Below are positions 7,240 to 16,047 of a stretch of DNA of 64,000 nt, one piece after another. The notes below the pieces were generated by a model. It made no database searches, was not told where the DNA came from, and was given only the letters and a program-made list of their open reading frames with translations. A program made the position numbers and the translations under genes. The stretch lies in NCBI RefSeq assembly GCF_015352445.1, contig NZ_JADKPO010000004.1, positions 1 through 64,000 on the forward strand, read 5' to 3'. Within the stretch, counting starts at the first letter, position 1, and every line of letters starts with the position of its first letter. The stretch is from Nocardioides agariphilus. GTDB taxonomy: Bacteria > Actinomycetota > Actinomycetes > Propionibacteriales > Nocardioidaceae.

Positions 7240-9228
7240 TCAGACCTGCTCGCGCGAGGCCACCGCGGCCGCGACCCGCTCGATCGCCTCCGCCACCGGC
7301 ACCCCGTTGTCCTGGTGACCGTCGCGGTAGCGGAACGACACCGCGCCGGCCTCGACGTCCTGGTCGCCGGCGATCACCATGAACGGCACCTTCTGCAGCT
7401 GCGCGTTGCGGATCTTCTTCTGCATCCGGTCGTCGGAGTCGTCGACCTCGACCCGCAGCCCGCGCGCGCGCATCTGCTGTGCGACGTCGTCGAGGTAGTC
7501 GTTGTGCCGCTCTGCGATCGGGATCCCTTGGACCTGCACCGGCGAGAGCCAGGGCGGGAAGGCACCGGCGTAGTGCTCGACCAGCACGCCGATGAACCGC
7601 TCGATCGAGCCGAACTTCGCGGAGTGGATCATCACCGGCTGCTGGCGCGTGCCGTCGGCTGCTTGGTACTCCAGGCCGAACCCGGCCGGCTGCGCGAAGT
7701 CGTACTGCACTGTCGACATCTGCCAGGTGCGGCCGATCGCGTCCCGTGCCTGCACGGAGATCTTGGGGCCGTAGAACGCCGCCCCGCCCGGATCGGGCAC
7801 CATCTCCAGGCCGGACTCGTCGGCGACCCGTTGCAGCACGGCGGTCGCGGTCGCCCAGTCCTCGTCGGAGCCCTTGAACTTCTGCTTGTTCTTGTCGTCA
7901 CGGGTCGACAGCTCGAGGTAGAAGTCGTCGAGGCCGAAGTCTCGGAACAGGCCGAGGCAGAAGTTCAGCAGGTGCTTGATCTCGTCGGGCGCCTGCTCGG
8001 CGGTCACGTAGGAATGGGAGTCGTCCTGCGTCATCCCGCGCACGCGGGTCAGGCCGCCGACGACACCGGACTTCTCGTAGCGGTAGACGCCGCCGAACTC
8101 GAAGAGCCGAAGGGGAAGCTCACGGTAGGACCGGCCGCGCGACTGGTAGATGAGGTTGTGCATCGGGCACGACATCGCCTTGAGCTGGTACTTCGAGCCC
8201 TCCAGCTCCATGGGCGGGTACATCGTCTCGGCGTAGTACGGCAGGTGACCGGAGGTGTGGAACAGCCCGTCCTTGCTGATGTGGGGCGTGCCGACGTAGG
8301 AGAAACCCTCCTCGATGTGCCGCTGCCGGACGTAGTCCTCCATGACGCGCTTGATCACGCCGCCCTTGGGGTGGAAGACGACCAGGCCTGGACCGAGCTC
8401 CTCGGGGAAGGAGTAGAGGTCGAGGTCGCGGCCGATCTTGCGGTGGTCGCGTCGCTCCGCCTCCTCGAGGCGGTGCAGGTGCTCGGCCAGCGCGTCCTTC
8501 GACTCCCACGCGGTGCCGTAGATGCGCTGGAGCTGCTTGTTCTTCTCGTTGCCCCGCCAGTACGCCGCGGCGCTGCGCATCAGCTTGAAGGCCGGGATCC
8601 GCTTCGTGGTCGGCAGGTGCGGACCACGGCACAGGTCGGACCAGGCCACCTCGCCGTCGCGGCGGATGTTGTCGTAGATGGTCAGCTCGCCGGCGCCGAC
8701 CTCTGCGCCGGCGCCCTCTGCGGCCTCCTCGGCCTGGCCGGAACCCTTCAGCCCGATCAGCTCGATCTTGTAGGGCTCGGCCTGGAGCTCCTCGATCGCC
8801 TCGGCGTCGGAGACCACCCGTCGGGAGAAGCGCTGGTTCTCCTTGATGATCTTGCGCATCCGGGTCTCGATCGCCTCGAGGTCCTCGGGCTTGAACGGCA
8901 CCTCGACGTCGAAGTCGTAGTAGAAGCCGTTGTCGATCGGCGGGCCGATCCCGAGCCTCGCCTCGGGCCAGATCTCCTGCACGGCTTGGGCCATCACGTG
9001 GGCGGTGGAGTGGCGCAGGATGTCGTGACCGTCACGGGAGTCGATGGCCACGGCCTCGACCTCGTCGCCGTCGGCCAGCTCGTAGGACAGGTCCTTGAGC
9101 TGCCCGGAGACTCGGGCCGCGATCACGTCAGGCGCCTCGGTGAACAGCTCCCAGGCCTTGGTGCCCGTCGTGACCGCCTTCTCCTCGCGCGCACCGGCGG
9201 TGACGAGGGCGATCTTGATGTCGGACAC
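7240..9228 (-). CDS. thrS: Threonyl-tRNA synthetase
   Basis: Charges tRNA-Thr. The 662-residue protein has an N-terminal TGS-like domain, the [10 protein letters not shown] metal/editing motif at about residue 75, the catalytic core with CRGPHLPTT and MSCPMHNL, class II motif 2 around [20 protein letters not shown], and a C-terminal anticodon-binding domain ([14 protein letters not shown] onward). Length and order match bacterial ThrRS. GTG 9228 has GGAAGGAG 9 bases upstream. It heads a three-gene operon. No T-box-like leader was recognised upstream. Confidence 0.97.
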   Translation of the reverse strand: MSDIKIALVTAGAREEKAVTTGTKAWELFTEAPDVIAARVSGQLKDLSYELADGDEVEAVAIDSRDGHDILRHSTAHVMAQAVQEIWPEARLGIGPPIDNGFYYDFDVEVPFKPEDLEAIETRMRKIIKENQRFSRRVVSDAEAIEELQAEPYKIELIGLKGSGQAEEAAEGAGAEVGAGELTIYDNIRRDGEVAWSDLCRGPHLPTTKRIPAFKLMRSAAAYWRGNEKNKQLQRIYGTAWESKDALAEHLHRLEEAERRDHRKIGRDLDLYSFPEELGPGLVVFHPKGGVIKRVMEDYVRQRHIEEGFSYVGTPHISKDGLFHTSGHLPYYAETMYPPMELEGSKYQLKAMSCPMHNLIYQSRGRSYRELPLRLFEFGGVYRYEKSGVVGGLTRVRGMTQDDSHSYVTAEQAPDEIKHLLNFCLGLFRDFGLDDFYLELSTRDDKNKQKFKGSDEDWATATAVLQRVADESGLEMVPDPGGAAFYGPKISVQARDAIGRTWQMSTVQYDFAQPAGFGLEYQAADGTRQQPVMIHSAKFGSIERFIGVLVEHYAGAFPPWLSPVQVQGIPIAERHNDYLDDVAQQMRARGLRVEVDDSDDRMQKKIRNAQLQKVPFMVIAGDQDVEAGAVSFRYRDGHQDNGVPVAEAIERVAAAVASREQV

Positions 9229-9407
9229 GGGCCTGCTCCTTCCTTCGTTGGTTGAGGAGGGCGCGCTAGCGCCCGTCTCGAGACCACAGTGACAAGACTG
9301 CGATGCTATCGACCGCGTTCGCGATCGGTCGCGGCGGTTTCGTCATGCACCTCACCGGCCTCCCCCTATCCTTCCTGCGACGGATGCAAGCCGCACGAGG
9401 GGGCTCG

Positions 9408-11333
9408 ATGGCACGCGAGAAGCGCGAATCCGGGAGCCGGCGCCGCCGCTGGCCCTGGGTTCTGCTGGGCCTCGGCGTGCTCTTCTTCGTGCTCGTCGCA
9501 CTGGCCGTGCTGGCCCGACCCATGGCTGATGTCAAGCCCGAGGCCGAGGCGGCCAAGGCTGAGCTGGAGAGGGCCCAGGACGCCATCGAGGCCCAAGACG
9601 TCAAGACGGCCGAGACCCACGTCGCCTTGGCTCGTCAGCACGTCGACAGGGCCTCCGACCTCGTCAACGGCTTCGGCGGAGACGTCTGGCGCTGGGTGCC
9701 GGTCGCGGGCGGCGGCGTCAAGGACGTGCGTCACCTCGTGGCCGCTCTCGACCATGCGACCTCGATGGCCGAGATCGGCACGCAGGTCTACCCCGAGCTG
9801 ATGCAGAGCGACGACCTGGTGCAGGGCAAGCGGATCGACCTCGACAAGCTCGACGGCATCCTCGCCGACCTCGAGCTCGCCGGCACCCACCTCCGCGCAG
9901 CCTCCGACGACCTGGCAGAGGTCAAGGGCAACACCCCCTTCGTGGGCGACGCCGTGGCCGATGCCCGCGACGAGGCGAGCGCGCGCATCGACCCGCTGCG
10001 CTCCACCTATGACGAGGCCGAGCCCGTGCTCGAGGCCCTGCCCGACGTGCTCGGCCAGGACCAGGAGAGCAAGTACCTCGTCGCGATCATGAACCCCGCC
10101 GAGCAGCGCTACTCCGGCGGCGCCACGTTGACGCTGGTGCCGCTGATGTTCGACAAGGGCAACATCGAGTTCGGTGACACGGTGACCAACGAGGACATCG
10201 TGGCCGACGGCCGCGGCCGGATCGGCTGGCCCAAGGTCGTGGGCAACCCGTTCCACCGCAAGGGCAAGGCGCGACTGGTGAGCGCGACCTTCTCGCCGTA
10301 CTGGACGCAGTCGGGCGAGGAGCTGCTGCGCGCGTGGAAGGTGCGCTTCGACGAGGACTACGAAGGCGTCATCGCCGTCGACCTGGTCGCCCTCGCGCGG
10401 CTGATGAACCTGACCGGACCCGTGCAGGCCGAGGGGGTCGGCGAGCTCAACGCGGGCAACCTGGTCAAGGTGCTGGCCGGCAGCTACGACAAGTACGCCT
10501 CCGAGGAACAGCGCCGTGAGATCAACCGTGCCGTGGTGCCGGCGTTCAGGGAGAAGCTCTTCCAGGGCGGCAAGTTCTTCGAGAAGTTCCAGGTGCTGGC
10601 GCGAGCAGCAAAGGGCCGCCACTTCGCGCTGTACTTCCGCGACACCCGCCTCCAGACCGCCTTCCAGCACCGCCACCTCTCTGGCGACCTGAGCGGCACC
10701 GACCACGACTACCTCGGGGTGTTCAGCCAGAACACCAACTTCAGCAAGGCCGACTACTGGCAGGCCCGCACCGTCGACTCCGACGTCAAGCTCAAGACCG
10801 ACGGCAGCGCGGAGGTCACCGTCAAGATCACCGTCGACAACGACTCGCCGCCGTTTACTCCCCCGTGGGCGCACGGCGCGGTGGCACCCGACTCCGAGGA
10901 CCCCGGATGGGGCTACTTCACGCGCTACAACGGCAGTGCGGTGGCCCTCTTCATGCCTCGAGGCGCCGAGCTCCAAGGTGCGGTCGACGTCGACGGGGAG
11001 CCCTGGGACCCGGTCGTGCGCCAGGTTCTCGACCGCCCCTACATCTATCGCAACGTGACGCTCGAGCCGCAGGCCTCGACGGTGATCACCGTGAAGTACC
11101 GCGTGCCCGACGCGGCCGTGGTCGACGGCAGCTCGCTGCTCTACCACCTCGACATCGACCAGCAGGGCATGGTGACCAAGCAGAAGTACACCGTCACCCT
11201 CCACGTGCCCGAGGGCTACGGGCCGACTGCGACCCCCGAGGGTTGGAAGCTGGTCAACGGGCGAACGCTGAGGTTCAGCAGCGGCGACAGCGACGAGTCC
11301 AAGCGCCTCGAGGTCGACCTCGCGCGTCTCTAG
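9408..11333 (+). CDS. DUF4012 membrane-anchored protein
   Basis: Protein of 641 residues with an N-terminal Arg-rich cytoplasmic stub, a single membrane helix (about residues 14-36) and a large extracytoplasmic region. The middle carries the DUF4012 signature (KYLVAIMNPAEQRYSGG, followed by TWSPYWTQSGE-like text and LARLMNLTGPV). Function of the family is unknown; members are common in actinobacteria and often sit near polysaccharide genes, which are not seen here. ATG 9408 is preferred to upstream in-frame starts because GAGGGGG lies just upstream and the hydrophobic anchor follows. It is divergent from thrS. Confidence 0.85.
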   Translation: MAREKRESGSRRRRWPWVLLGLGVLFFVLVALAVLARPMADVKPEAEAAKAELERAQDAIEAQDVKTAETHVALARQHVDRASDLVNGFGGDVWRWVPVAGGGVKDVRHLVAALDHATSMAEIGTQVYPELMQSDDLVQGKRIDLDKLDGILADLELAGTHLRAASDDLAEVKGNTPFVGDAVADARDEASARIDPLRSTYDEAEPVLEALPDVLGQDQESKYLVAIMNPAEQRYSGGATLTLVPLMFDKGNIEFGDTVTNEDIVADGRGRIGWPKVVGNPFHRKGKARLVSATFSPYWTQSGEELLRAWKVRFDEDYEGVIAVDLVALARLMNLTGPVQAEGVGELNAGNLVKVLAGSYDKYASEEQRREINRAVVPAFREKLFQGGKFFEKFQVLARAAKGRHFALYFRDTRLQTAFQHRHLSGDLSGTDHDYLGVFSQNTNFSKADYWQARTVDSDVKLKTDGSAEVTVKITVDNDSPPFTPPWAHGAVAPDSEDPGWGYFTRYNGSAVALFMPRGAELQGAVDVDGEPWDPVVRQVLDRPYIYRNVTLEPQASTVITVKYRVPDAAVVDGSSLLYHLDIDQQGMVTKQKYTVTLHVPEGYGPTATPEGWKLVNGRTLRFSSGDSDESKRLEVDLARL

Positions 11334-11336
11334 GAC

Positions 11337-11705
11337 TCACGCCTGAACCAGCGAAGCCGCCGGCAGCCACTCCTCGACCAGGATCCAGCCGCTGGGGTCG
11401 CGGACCGGGTGGACGACACGGCCCTGCCACCCCGACGCCGTACGGCGCCACTCGATCAGCAGGCCCGGCACCCGTCCGTGGTCGTGGTCGACCCAGCAGT
11501 GCCTCAGGGAGCCCGGCCCGCGCTCGCCGTGGGGTGCCGGAAGCTCGGCCGGCGTGGCCTCGCGGCCCGCACCTTCGGAGGCTGATGCGGCCGCCTTGGT
11601 CGCCGCGATGCGCTCGGCCATCGTGCCGTAGCCGTGTCCCCCGCGCTTGTTCATGCCACCCGCCACGCGGCCATTCTGACACGAATTCGAACAGGTGTTC
11701 GACAA
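11337..11705 (-). CDS. Hypothetical basic protein
   Basis: Short protein (up to 122 residues) ending in a compact domain with CWVDHDHGRVPGLLIEWRR and WILVEEWLPAASL, which reads as a beta-rich fold. I recognise no family. The true start may be an internal ATG near KRGGHGYG or the GTG before it rather than 11705, since the first 17 residues look atypical. It ends three bases after the convergent DUF4012 gene and follows the terminator of the metalloprotease gene, so it is probably transcribed on its own. Confidence 0.6.
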   Translation of the reverse strand: MSNTCSNSCQNGRVAGGMNKRGGHGYGTMAERIAATKAAASASEGAGREATPAELPAPHGERGPGSLRHCWVDHDHGRVPGLLIEWRRTASGWQGRVVHPVRDPSGWILVEEWLPAASLVQA

Positions 11706-11710
11706 AGGTC

Positions 11711-11742
11711 GAGCCCGGCACCCTTGGTGGGGTGCCGGGCTC
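11711..11742 (-). terminator. Terminator after metalloprotease gene
   Basis: Perfect 13-bp inverted repeat GAGCCCGGCACCC / GGGTGCCGGGCTC with a 6-base loop, 26 bases past the stop of the metalloprotease gene. There is no long U tract, as is common in high-GC actinobacteria. Confidence 0.75.
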
Positions 11743-11768
11743 GCCGGTCGTCGCGCGGGTTCCCCGCC

Positions 11769-12851
11769 TCAGGCGCGGTAGGTGTCCCAGGCGAACTGCA
11801 TGCGGGCGGCCTGCTCGGGGGTGAACTCGGTCAGGCAGCCGTCGAAGGAGTAGTCCATGAAGTTGTTGATCGGGTCGAAGCCCGGGTCGTCGGCGCAGCT
11901 GTCCCGCGGCTCCTCGCTCGCGTCGGGGCACAGGAAGTTGGGCGAGGCCTCCGCAGGCGTATCGGCGATCTGGTCGCCGCCGTTGTAGCTCTCGCTGCCG
12001 GGGCAGCCGCCCTGGAAGGTGTGGTAGAGCTCGAACCAGTGACCGACCTCGTGGGTGAGGGTGTCACCCTCCTCGTAGGTGCCGTCGGGGTAGACGCGGG
12101 TGTCGCCCTCGGTGTTGCCCTCCGGGTTGGGCACCGAACGGAAGTCGATGACCACGCCGTCGAAGTACCGAGGCAGCGGGCCGTGGGTGGACTCGGCGAA
12201 CTCCGTGAAGTCGGAGGGGAACCAGGCCCATCCCAGCAACGACTGGCCCAGTGACGCCGAGTAGACGTCAAGGGTCTGGGGGTCGTCGTCGGAGAGCAGC
12301 TTCTTCATGGCGACCTCCTTGCCGCCGCCACGGAACAGTCGGGGCTCGGCGCCGTTGGCGCCGATGAGGTTCCACCACTCGGGCATGACCGTCTCGGTGT
12401 TCTCCACCAGCTCGAACTGGAAGCCGGTGCCGGCGTAGCCGATGTTGAGCGCGTCGATCTGCGCGGCGATGCGCGCGTCGGACAGGTCACCCCCGCCGTT
12501 GCCCTTGGCCTTGAGGATCTCGTGGAAGCGCACCGGCACCACGACGTGGAAGTCGGGGTCCGGCACGGTCGGGATGGCCGCGGAGACGTTCTTCTTGCCG
12601 GCCGCCTTCGCGATCCGGGCGTTCTTCTGCGCCTGGAGTTTCAGCGGGTCCTGCTTGATGACGACCTTGTCGTCCTTCGGGATCGAGCCCTTGGGCGACT
12701 TGGGGACCGTGCCCTTGTAGTCGACGCAGTCGACGGACTTCTTCTCCTTCGCCGGCGCGCCCATGGTCGGAGCCGCGAGCCCGGCGATGGCCAGCCCGAG
12801 CGCCGCGGTAGCGACGCCGACCCGGCGTACCAGCATGCTGGTGTGCATCAT
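11769..12851 (-). CDS. Secreted M43-type zinc metalloprotease (pappalysin-like)
   Basis: Secreted protease of about 360 residues with a signal peptide (about residues 1-32, ending APTMGAPA). The zinc motif HEVGHWFELYH fits HExxHxxxxxH of metzincins, and the Met-turn NNFMDYS lies about 60 residues later. Several Cys around the active site (GGCPGSE, FLCPD, DSCADD, GCLTEF) suggest disulfides typical of cytophagalysin/pappalysin-type M43 enzymes. The third-His loop has Glu-Leu-Tyr in place of the more usual Gly-Leu. ATG 12851 is chosen for the GGGGAAGG upstream; ATG 12848 is adjacent. It would degrade extracellular protein. Confidence 0.85.
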   Translation of the reverse strand: MMHTSMLVRRVGVATAALGLAIAGLAAPTMGAPAKEKKSVDCVDYKGTVPKSPKGSIPKDDKVVIKQDPLKLQAQKNARIAKAAGKKNVSAAIPTVPDPDFHVVVPVRFHEILKAKGNGGGDLSDARIAAQIDALNIGYAGTGFQFELVENTETVMPEWWNLIGANGAEPRLFRGGGKEVAMKKLLSDDDPQTLDVYSASLGQSLLGWAWFPSDFTEFAESTHGPLPRYFDGVVIDFRSVPNPEGNTEGDTRVYPDGTYEEGDTLTHEVGHWFELYHTFQGGCPGSESYNGGDQIADTPAEASPNFLCPDASEEPRDSCADDPGFDPINNFMDYSFDGCLTEFTPEQAARMQFAWDTYRA

Positions 12852-13050
12852 GCCTTCCCCCCTCGGAAAGTTCACGTAGGCACCGGAGGCTACGCCGGGG
12901 TCGCTTCGCAGGTGAAGACCCGCAGGGGTTAAGCCTGGTCGCGTCCGGTCGTCGTGACCTTCTCGTGACCTCTCGACAGGGCTGCGTTATCTGTGTGTGA
13001 CCCGGGCAGACGAAGTCCGGCGCGTGCCAGGTGCGGCGCTGGTCGCGACG

Positions 13051-13248
13051 TCAGTCGAGCGCTGCTCCGGCTGCTCGTAGCAGAGGCGGGAGCCCGAGCA
13101 GGACGGTGACCCACACCAACGCCAGCACGCAACGTGCCGTCACGAGGATGCGAGGCGTAGGCCGACGACCTCGGGGCCGACGAACCCATAACGGGCTGTC
13201 GTCGACGAACGCGTGGAGAGGTGGATGGTGGTGGGCGTGCCGAGTCAC
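13051..13248 (-). CDS. Small single-pass membrane protein
   Basis: Product of 65 residues starting at GTG 13248, which has GGAGGAA six bases upstream. The N-terminal half is His/Arg/Pro-rich (RHAHHHPPLHAF), followed by one hydrophobic helix near the C-terminus (VLALVWVTVLLGLPPLL). No family is recognised. The clear ribosome binding site and hydrophobic tail support a real gene. Confidence 0.5.
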   Translation of the reverse strand: MTRHAHHHPPLHAFVDDSPLWVRRPRGRRPTPRILVTARCVLALVWVTVLLGLPPLLRAAGAALD

Positions 13249-13458
13249 GAGCTTCCTCCTGGCCCTGTCGCTGGGGGGTGACGGCAGGACCTGCGAGCCG
13301 GGCCCAACCCGGGATCGCCATGACCACGCTAGATCAACCCGAGCAGTTTGTGTGGGTTTCGCCAACAAACATCAACACAGGGGTAACAATGGAGAGGAGC
13401 GACGCAGGCCTCGGGCACGGCATGCGAGCGCCGGCACGACGACCGAGGAGGAACCTGC

Positions 13459-13623
13459 GTGCGCGCGACCGAACCCGACGACGATCCCCTGCTGCGCTTG
13501 ATCGAGTGGCACAGCGGCGGCACCGACACGGCCCAGCAGCCTGATGAAGAGCCGGCGGCTCCAGCCGGCGAGGAGAAGACGGTGGGCGATACTGGGTTCG
13601 AACCAGTGACCTCTTCGGTGTGA
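13459..13623 (+). CDS. Possible small acidic protein overlapping tRNA-Val
   Basis: A 54-codon frame begins at GTG 13459 with a very good ribosome binding site (GAGGAGGAA, six bases upstream). The first 40 residues are acidic and Pro/Ala-rich (EPDDDPLLRLIEWHSGG), and the last 14 run antisense through the tRNA-Val(CAC) gene. The ribosome binding site favours a real gene; the overlap with a tRNA argues against it. Confidence 0.35.
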   Translation: MRATEPDDDPLLRLIEWHSGGTDTAQQPDEEPAAPAGEEKTVGDTGFEPVTSSV

Positions 13624-13654
13624 ACGAAGCGCGCTACCACTGCGCCAATCGCCC
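13583..13654 (-). tRNA. tRNA-Val(CAC)
   Basis: A cloverleaf folds on the minus strand: acceptor GGGCGAT/ATCGCCC, D-arm TGGCGCAGTGGTAGCGC, anticodon loop TTCACAC with CAC, T-arm CTGGTTCGAACCCAG. The 3' CCA is not encoded. Confidence 0.93.
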
Positions 13655-13788
13655 GAGATTGCTGCCTCGGAGTCCCTCCCGGGACGAGGCGAAACCTTAG
13701 CGCACGACTCCGGGCGTCTTCACATCTGCAGTCCCGCGACAGCCGCCGTTCGAGGTGGCGCCTGGGCTCGGGCGCGGACGGGTGAGCC

Positions 13789-14610
13789 TCAGATCCCCAT
13801 CAGCTCGTGCTCGCGGTGGCGCCAGGTCTCGAGCGCGTCCCGCGTGACGGGGCCCGGGGCCGTGAGGTCACGGTCGTCCCACCGCGAGACACCTTGGACG
13901 TCTCGGGTGGTCGACGCCAAGAAGATCTCGGTGGCTCCCGCGAGCGCCTCGATGGGCTCGTCGACCTCGCGCCCGCCGTACCACTCGAGCACCAGTCCCC
14001 TGGTCACTCCCGCCAAGCAGCCGCTCGCGAGCGTCGGGGTGCGCAGCTCGCCGTCGACGACGTAGAAGACATTGGTGCCGGTGCCCTCGCACAGGTGTCC
14101 GGCGAGGTTGGCGAACACCGCCTCCGTCGCCCCGCGTCGCCGGGCCTCGGCCAGCGCGACGACGTTCTCGGCGTACGACGTCGTCTTGAGGCCGGCGATC
14201 GCCCCGCGCTCGTTACGCGGCCAGGGCATCGTCGCCACGGTCGCACTCCCCGCTGCGGGATCCATCGGCGCAGCGACCACGATCAGGGTCGGCGGCTCAT
14301 CTCCTCGACCCGAACCCAGGGGCGCCGGCCCTCCGGTGTAGGTGATCCGGAGTCGGCCGAGGGCCAGACCCGCCCCGTTCAGCACCGCCTCCACGCCCTT
14401 GCGTACGTCGGGCTCGTCGAGCTCGGGAAGTCCCAGGCCCTGGGCTGACCGCGCCAACCGCTCGAGGTGCAACGTCAGCGCGAACGGCTGGTCGTCGACG
14501 ACCTTGACCGCCTCGAAGACCCCGTCGCCGACCGTCAGACCGTGGTCGCTGACCGCGATGGCAGGGGCTCCCGGATCGTCGAGAAGGCTGCCGTTGACCC
14601 ACGCACGCAT
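13789..14610 (-). CDS. Class IV PLP aminotransferase / aminodeoxychorismate lyase
   Basis: PLP enzyme of 273 residues of the branched-chain/D-amino-acid aminotransferase fold. Motifs include the N-terminal VNGSLLDDPGAPAIAVSDHG, the PLP lysine in GLKTTSYAENVVA, and EAVFANLAGHLCEGTGTNVF. Length and the short N-terminus fit 4-amino-4-deoxychorismate lyase (PabC, folate synthesis) better than IlvE, but a D-amino-acid transaminase is not excluded. The start ATG 14610 gives the standard MRAWVNG beginning. It stands alone, divergent from the tRNA cluster. Confidence 0.8.
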   Translation of the reverse strand: MRAWVNGSLLDDPGAPAIAVSDHGLTVGDGVFEAVKVVDDQPFALTLHLERLARSAQGLGLPELDEPDVRKGVEAVLNGAGLALGRLRITYTGGPAPLGSGRGDEPPTLIVVAAPMDPAAGSATVATMPWPRNERGAIAGLKTTSYAENVVALAEARRRGATEAVFANLAGHLCEGTGTNVFYVVDGELRTPTLASGCLAGVTRGLVLEWYGGREVDEPIEALAGATEIFLASTTRDVQGVSRWDDRDLTAPGPVTRDALETWRHREHELMGI

Positions 14611-14661
14611 GCCCTCGACCCTAGGGCCCCGACCCCTGCGCCACGCCCGCCGGACCTCAAA

Positions 14662-14690
14662 TTGGAGGGGGCTGGACCTTTGGGTATGGT
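14662..14690 (+). promoter_or_regulatory. Promoter of tRNA cluster
   Basis: TTGGAG (14662-14667), a 17-base spacer and TATGGT (14685-14690). This puts transcription start about 27 bases before tRNA-Gly. Confidence 0.6.
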
Positions 14691-14723
14691 TCTCTTCGTT
14701 CTGCCGGGCAACCGGTGTGACAA

Positions 14724-14796
14724 GCGGACGTAGCTCAGTTGGTAGAGCGCAACCTTGCCAAGGTTGAGGTCGCGAGTTCGAGCCTCGTCGTCCGCT
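14724..14796 (+). tRNA. tRNA-Gly(GCC)
   Basis: Acceptor GCGGACG/CGTCCGC, D-arm TAGCTCAGTTGGTAGAGC, anticodon loop CTTGCCAAG with GCC, T-arm GCGAGTTCGAGCCTCGT. First gene of a three-tRNA cluster. CCA is not encoded. Confidence 0.95.
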
Positions 14797-14826
14797 CGGG
14801 AGTTGCCGGCCACGTGTGGCCTCCAC

Positions 14827-14897
14827 GGTGGGTTGGCCGAGAGGCGAGGCAACGGACTGCAAATCCGTGTACACGGGTTCAAATCCCGTACCCACCT
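14827..14897 (+). tRNA. tRNA-Cys(GCA)
   Basis: Acceptor GGTGGGT/ACCCACC, anticodon loop CTGCAAA with GCA, T-arm ACGGGTTCAAATCCCGT. Second gene of the cluster. CCA is not encoded. Confidence 0.95.
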
Positions 14898-14925
14898 CGA
14901 ACTAAAGATTCACCAGCACCACCAC

Positions 14926-15000
14926 GGGCGATTGGCGCAGCGGTAGCGCGCTTCCTTGACACGGAAGAGGTCACTGGTTCAAACCCAGTATCGCCCACCA
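14926..15000 (+). tRNA. tRNA-Val(GAC)
   Basis: Acceptor GGGCGAT/ATCGCCC, anticodon loop TTGACAC with GAC, T-arm CTGGTTCAAACCCAG. The 3' ACCA is encoded, unlike the other tRNAs here. It directly precedes the accessory island, so its 3' end could be an attachment site, but I found no second copy downstream. Confidence 0.95.
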
Positions 15001-15014
15001 GATAACCGCCGGTC

Positions 15015-15045
15015 AGAGGCCCTTTCGAGGGCCTCTTTCCGTTTT
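15015..15045 (+). terminator. Rho-independent terminator of tRNA cluster
   Basis: AGAGGCCC-TTTCGA-GGGCCTCT stem-loop (15015-15036) followed by TTCCGTTTT. It lies 15 bases after tRNA-Val. Confidence 0.85.
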
Positions 15046-15107
15046 CGGGAACATACGGCGAACAAGGAACCGGCCCTTCTGACCGGGTCCGACCGCTCCC
15101 CCCGGCA

Positions 15108-15683
15108 TCACAGCAGCGCCTTCAGTTGCTCCCGAGCGCGCTCGTACGCCGCGGCGCCATCGCGGTCCGGAGCCGCGACGCGAATGATTGGCGGCCGACC
15201 CATCGCCGGTGTCACCAAGTCCCGGAGCGCGTCGTTGTACGCCCGCTGGCGCGGCCGGCCGCCCGGCCCGAAGGCTGCCGCCGCCTTGTGTGCGAAGTCC
15301 CGATCAGCCTTCGGCGAGAGCTCTCGGCAGAACGCTCGGTATTGCTCGATGTCGAAGCCCACGGTCGCCGCATTGGGGTACAGGTCCAACGTGACGAGTC
15401 GATGCGAAGTGAAGTGCTGGCGCTCATCCACCTCAATGAAGGTGCCAGACGAGGCATGGAGGAAGTCGCCAGAGAGCAGGCGCATTGGCTTGCCAGCGAG
15501 CTCATCAGGTCTGCCCTCGAGAGCGGCGAATATTGCGACCAGTGCGGCGATTACCCCGGGGTCGATGCCGCTCAATCCGAGGTGTCCCCTGCCATTCAGC
15601 CACGGCACGCTCGCAGGCACGAGAACGATGCCATCGGCGGCTGCCGCCTTGGCGAAGGCGTTCTGGCAATCCCGGACGGCCAT
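15108..15683 (-). CDS. Nuclease-like hypothetical protein (EVDExQHFT motif)
   Basis: Protein of 191 residues. The most conserved-looking part is GDFLHASSGTFIEVDERQHF (about 72-91), followed by TSHRLVTLDLYP. D73, E84 and D86 with a following His resemble the core of Vsr/DUF559-type PD-(D/E)xK nucleases, and I recall a DUF7255-like family with this motif. The nuclease role is inferred. A TAG codon lies directly before ATG 15683, so the start is fixed to ATG 15683 or a later codon. It is the first gene after the tRNA cluster, on the opposite strand, in the same island as two further nuclease-type genes. Confidence 0.65.
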   Translation of the reverse strand: MAVRDCQNAFAKAAAADGIVLVPASVPWLNGRGHLGLSGIDPGVIAALVAIFAALEGRPDELAGKPMRLLSGDFLHASSGTFIEVDERQHFTSHRLVTLDLYPNAATVGFDIEQYRAFCRELSPKADRDFAHKAAAAFGPGGRPRQRAYNDALRDLVTPAMGRPPIIRVAAPDRDGAAAYERAREQLKALL

Positions 15684-15685
15684 CT

Positions 15686-15994
15686 ATGCGGTGCCCCCTC
15701 TTCTCATGGGACGAGCATCGCACCCAGCCCACACGGTGCACCGTCCGGTCGGCCTTCCTCCTCAACTTCTTGACACTTGCCTCAGCGGCGCACGAGGCCC
15801 GCGAAGCTTTCGCATCAGTGTTCCCGAGCCTGCTCGGAATGACACTCTCGCGTCGGATGCCCGAGACAACCTTCAAGAAGATCATGAAGAAGGTCGCTGT
15901 TGCGGACTCGCTGGACGACGCGCGGCGCACCGCTGGCATGGCGCGCCTCGTCGCTCAACTGAAGAGCGACTTCGAGAAGCAGTATCTGAACTGA
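15686..15994 (+). CDS. Possible gene fragment, helical C-terminal domain
   Basis: The plus frame ending at 15994 encodes a credible soluble helical sequence in its last 80 residues (AHEAREAFASVFPSLLG, then TFKKIMKKVAVADSL and LKSDFEKQYLN). Codon choice looks coding only from about 15750. No good ribosome binding site is seen for ATG 15686, which is two bases from the divergent start at 15683. This may be the 3' remnant of a longer gene. No family is recognised. Confidence 0.35.
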   Translation: MRCPLFSWDEHRTQPTRCTVRSAFLLNFLTLASAAHEAREAFASVFPSLLGMTLSRRMPETTFKKIMKKVAVADSLDDARRTAGMARLVAQLKSDFEKQYLN

Positions 15995-16047
15995 TGTCTC
16001 AGCGGGGCCTTGGCCGGACCGATGCGAGCTCCGCCGGTCGATCGGGC

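Noticed and set aside
6868-9255. A 795-codon open frame on the plus strand
   Set aside because: It is antisense to thrS. The product is Val/Leu/Asp/His repeats of mirror type with no domain; ThrRS on the other strand is unambiguous.
9229-9407. T-box or attenuator upstream of thrS
   Set aside because: Only a short GGGCGC-GCTA-GCGCCC hairpin (9259-9274) is seen. No T-box sequence or specifier loop could be recognised.
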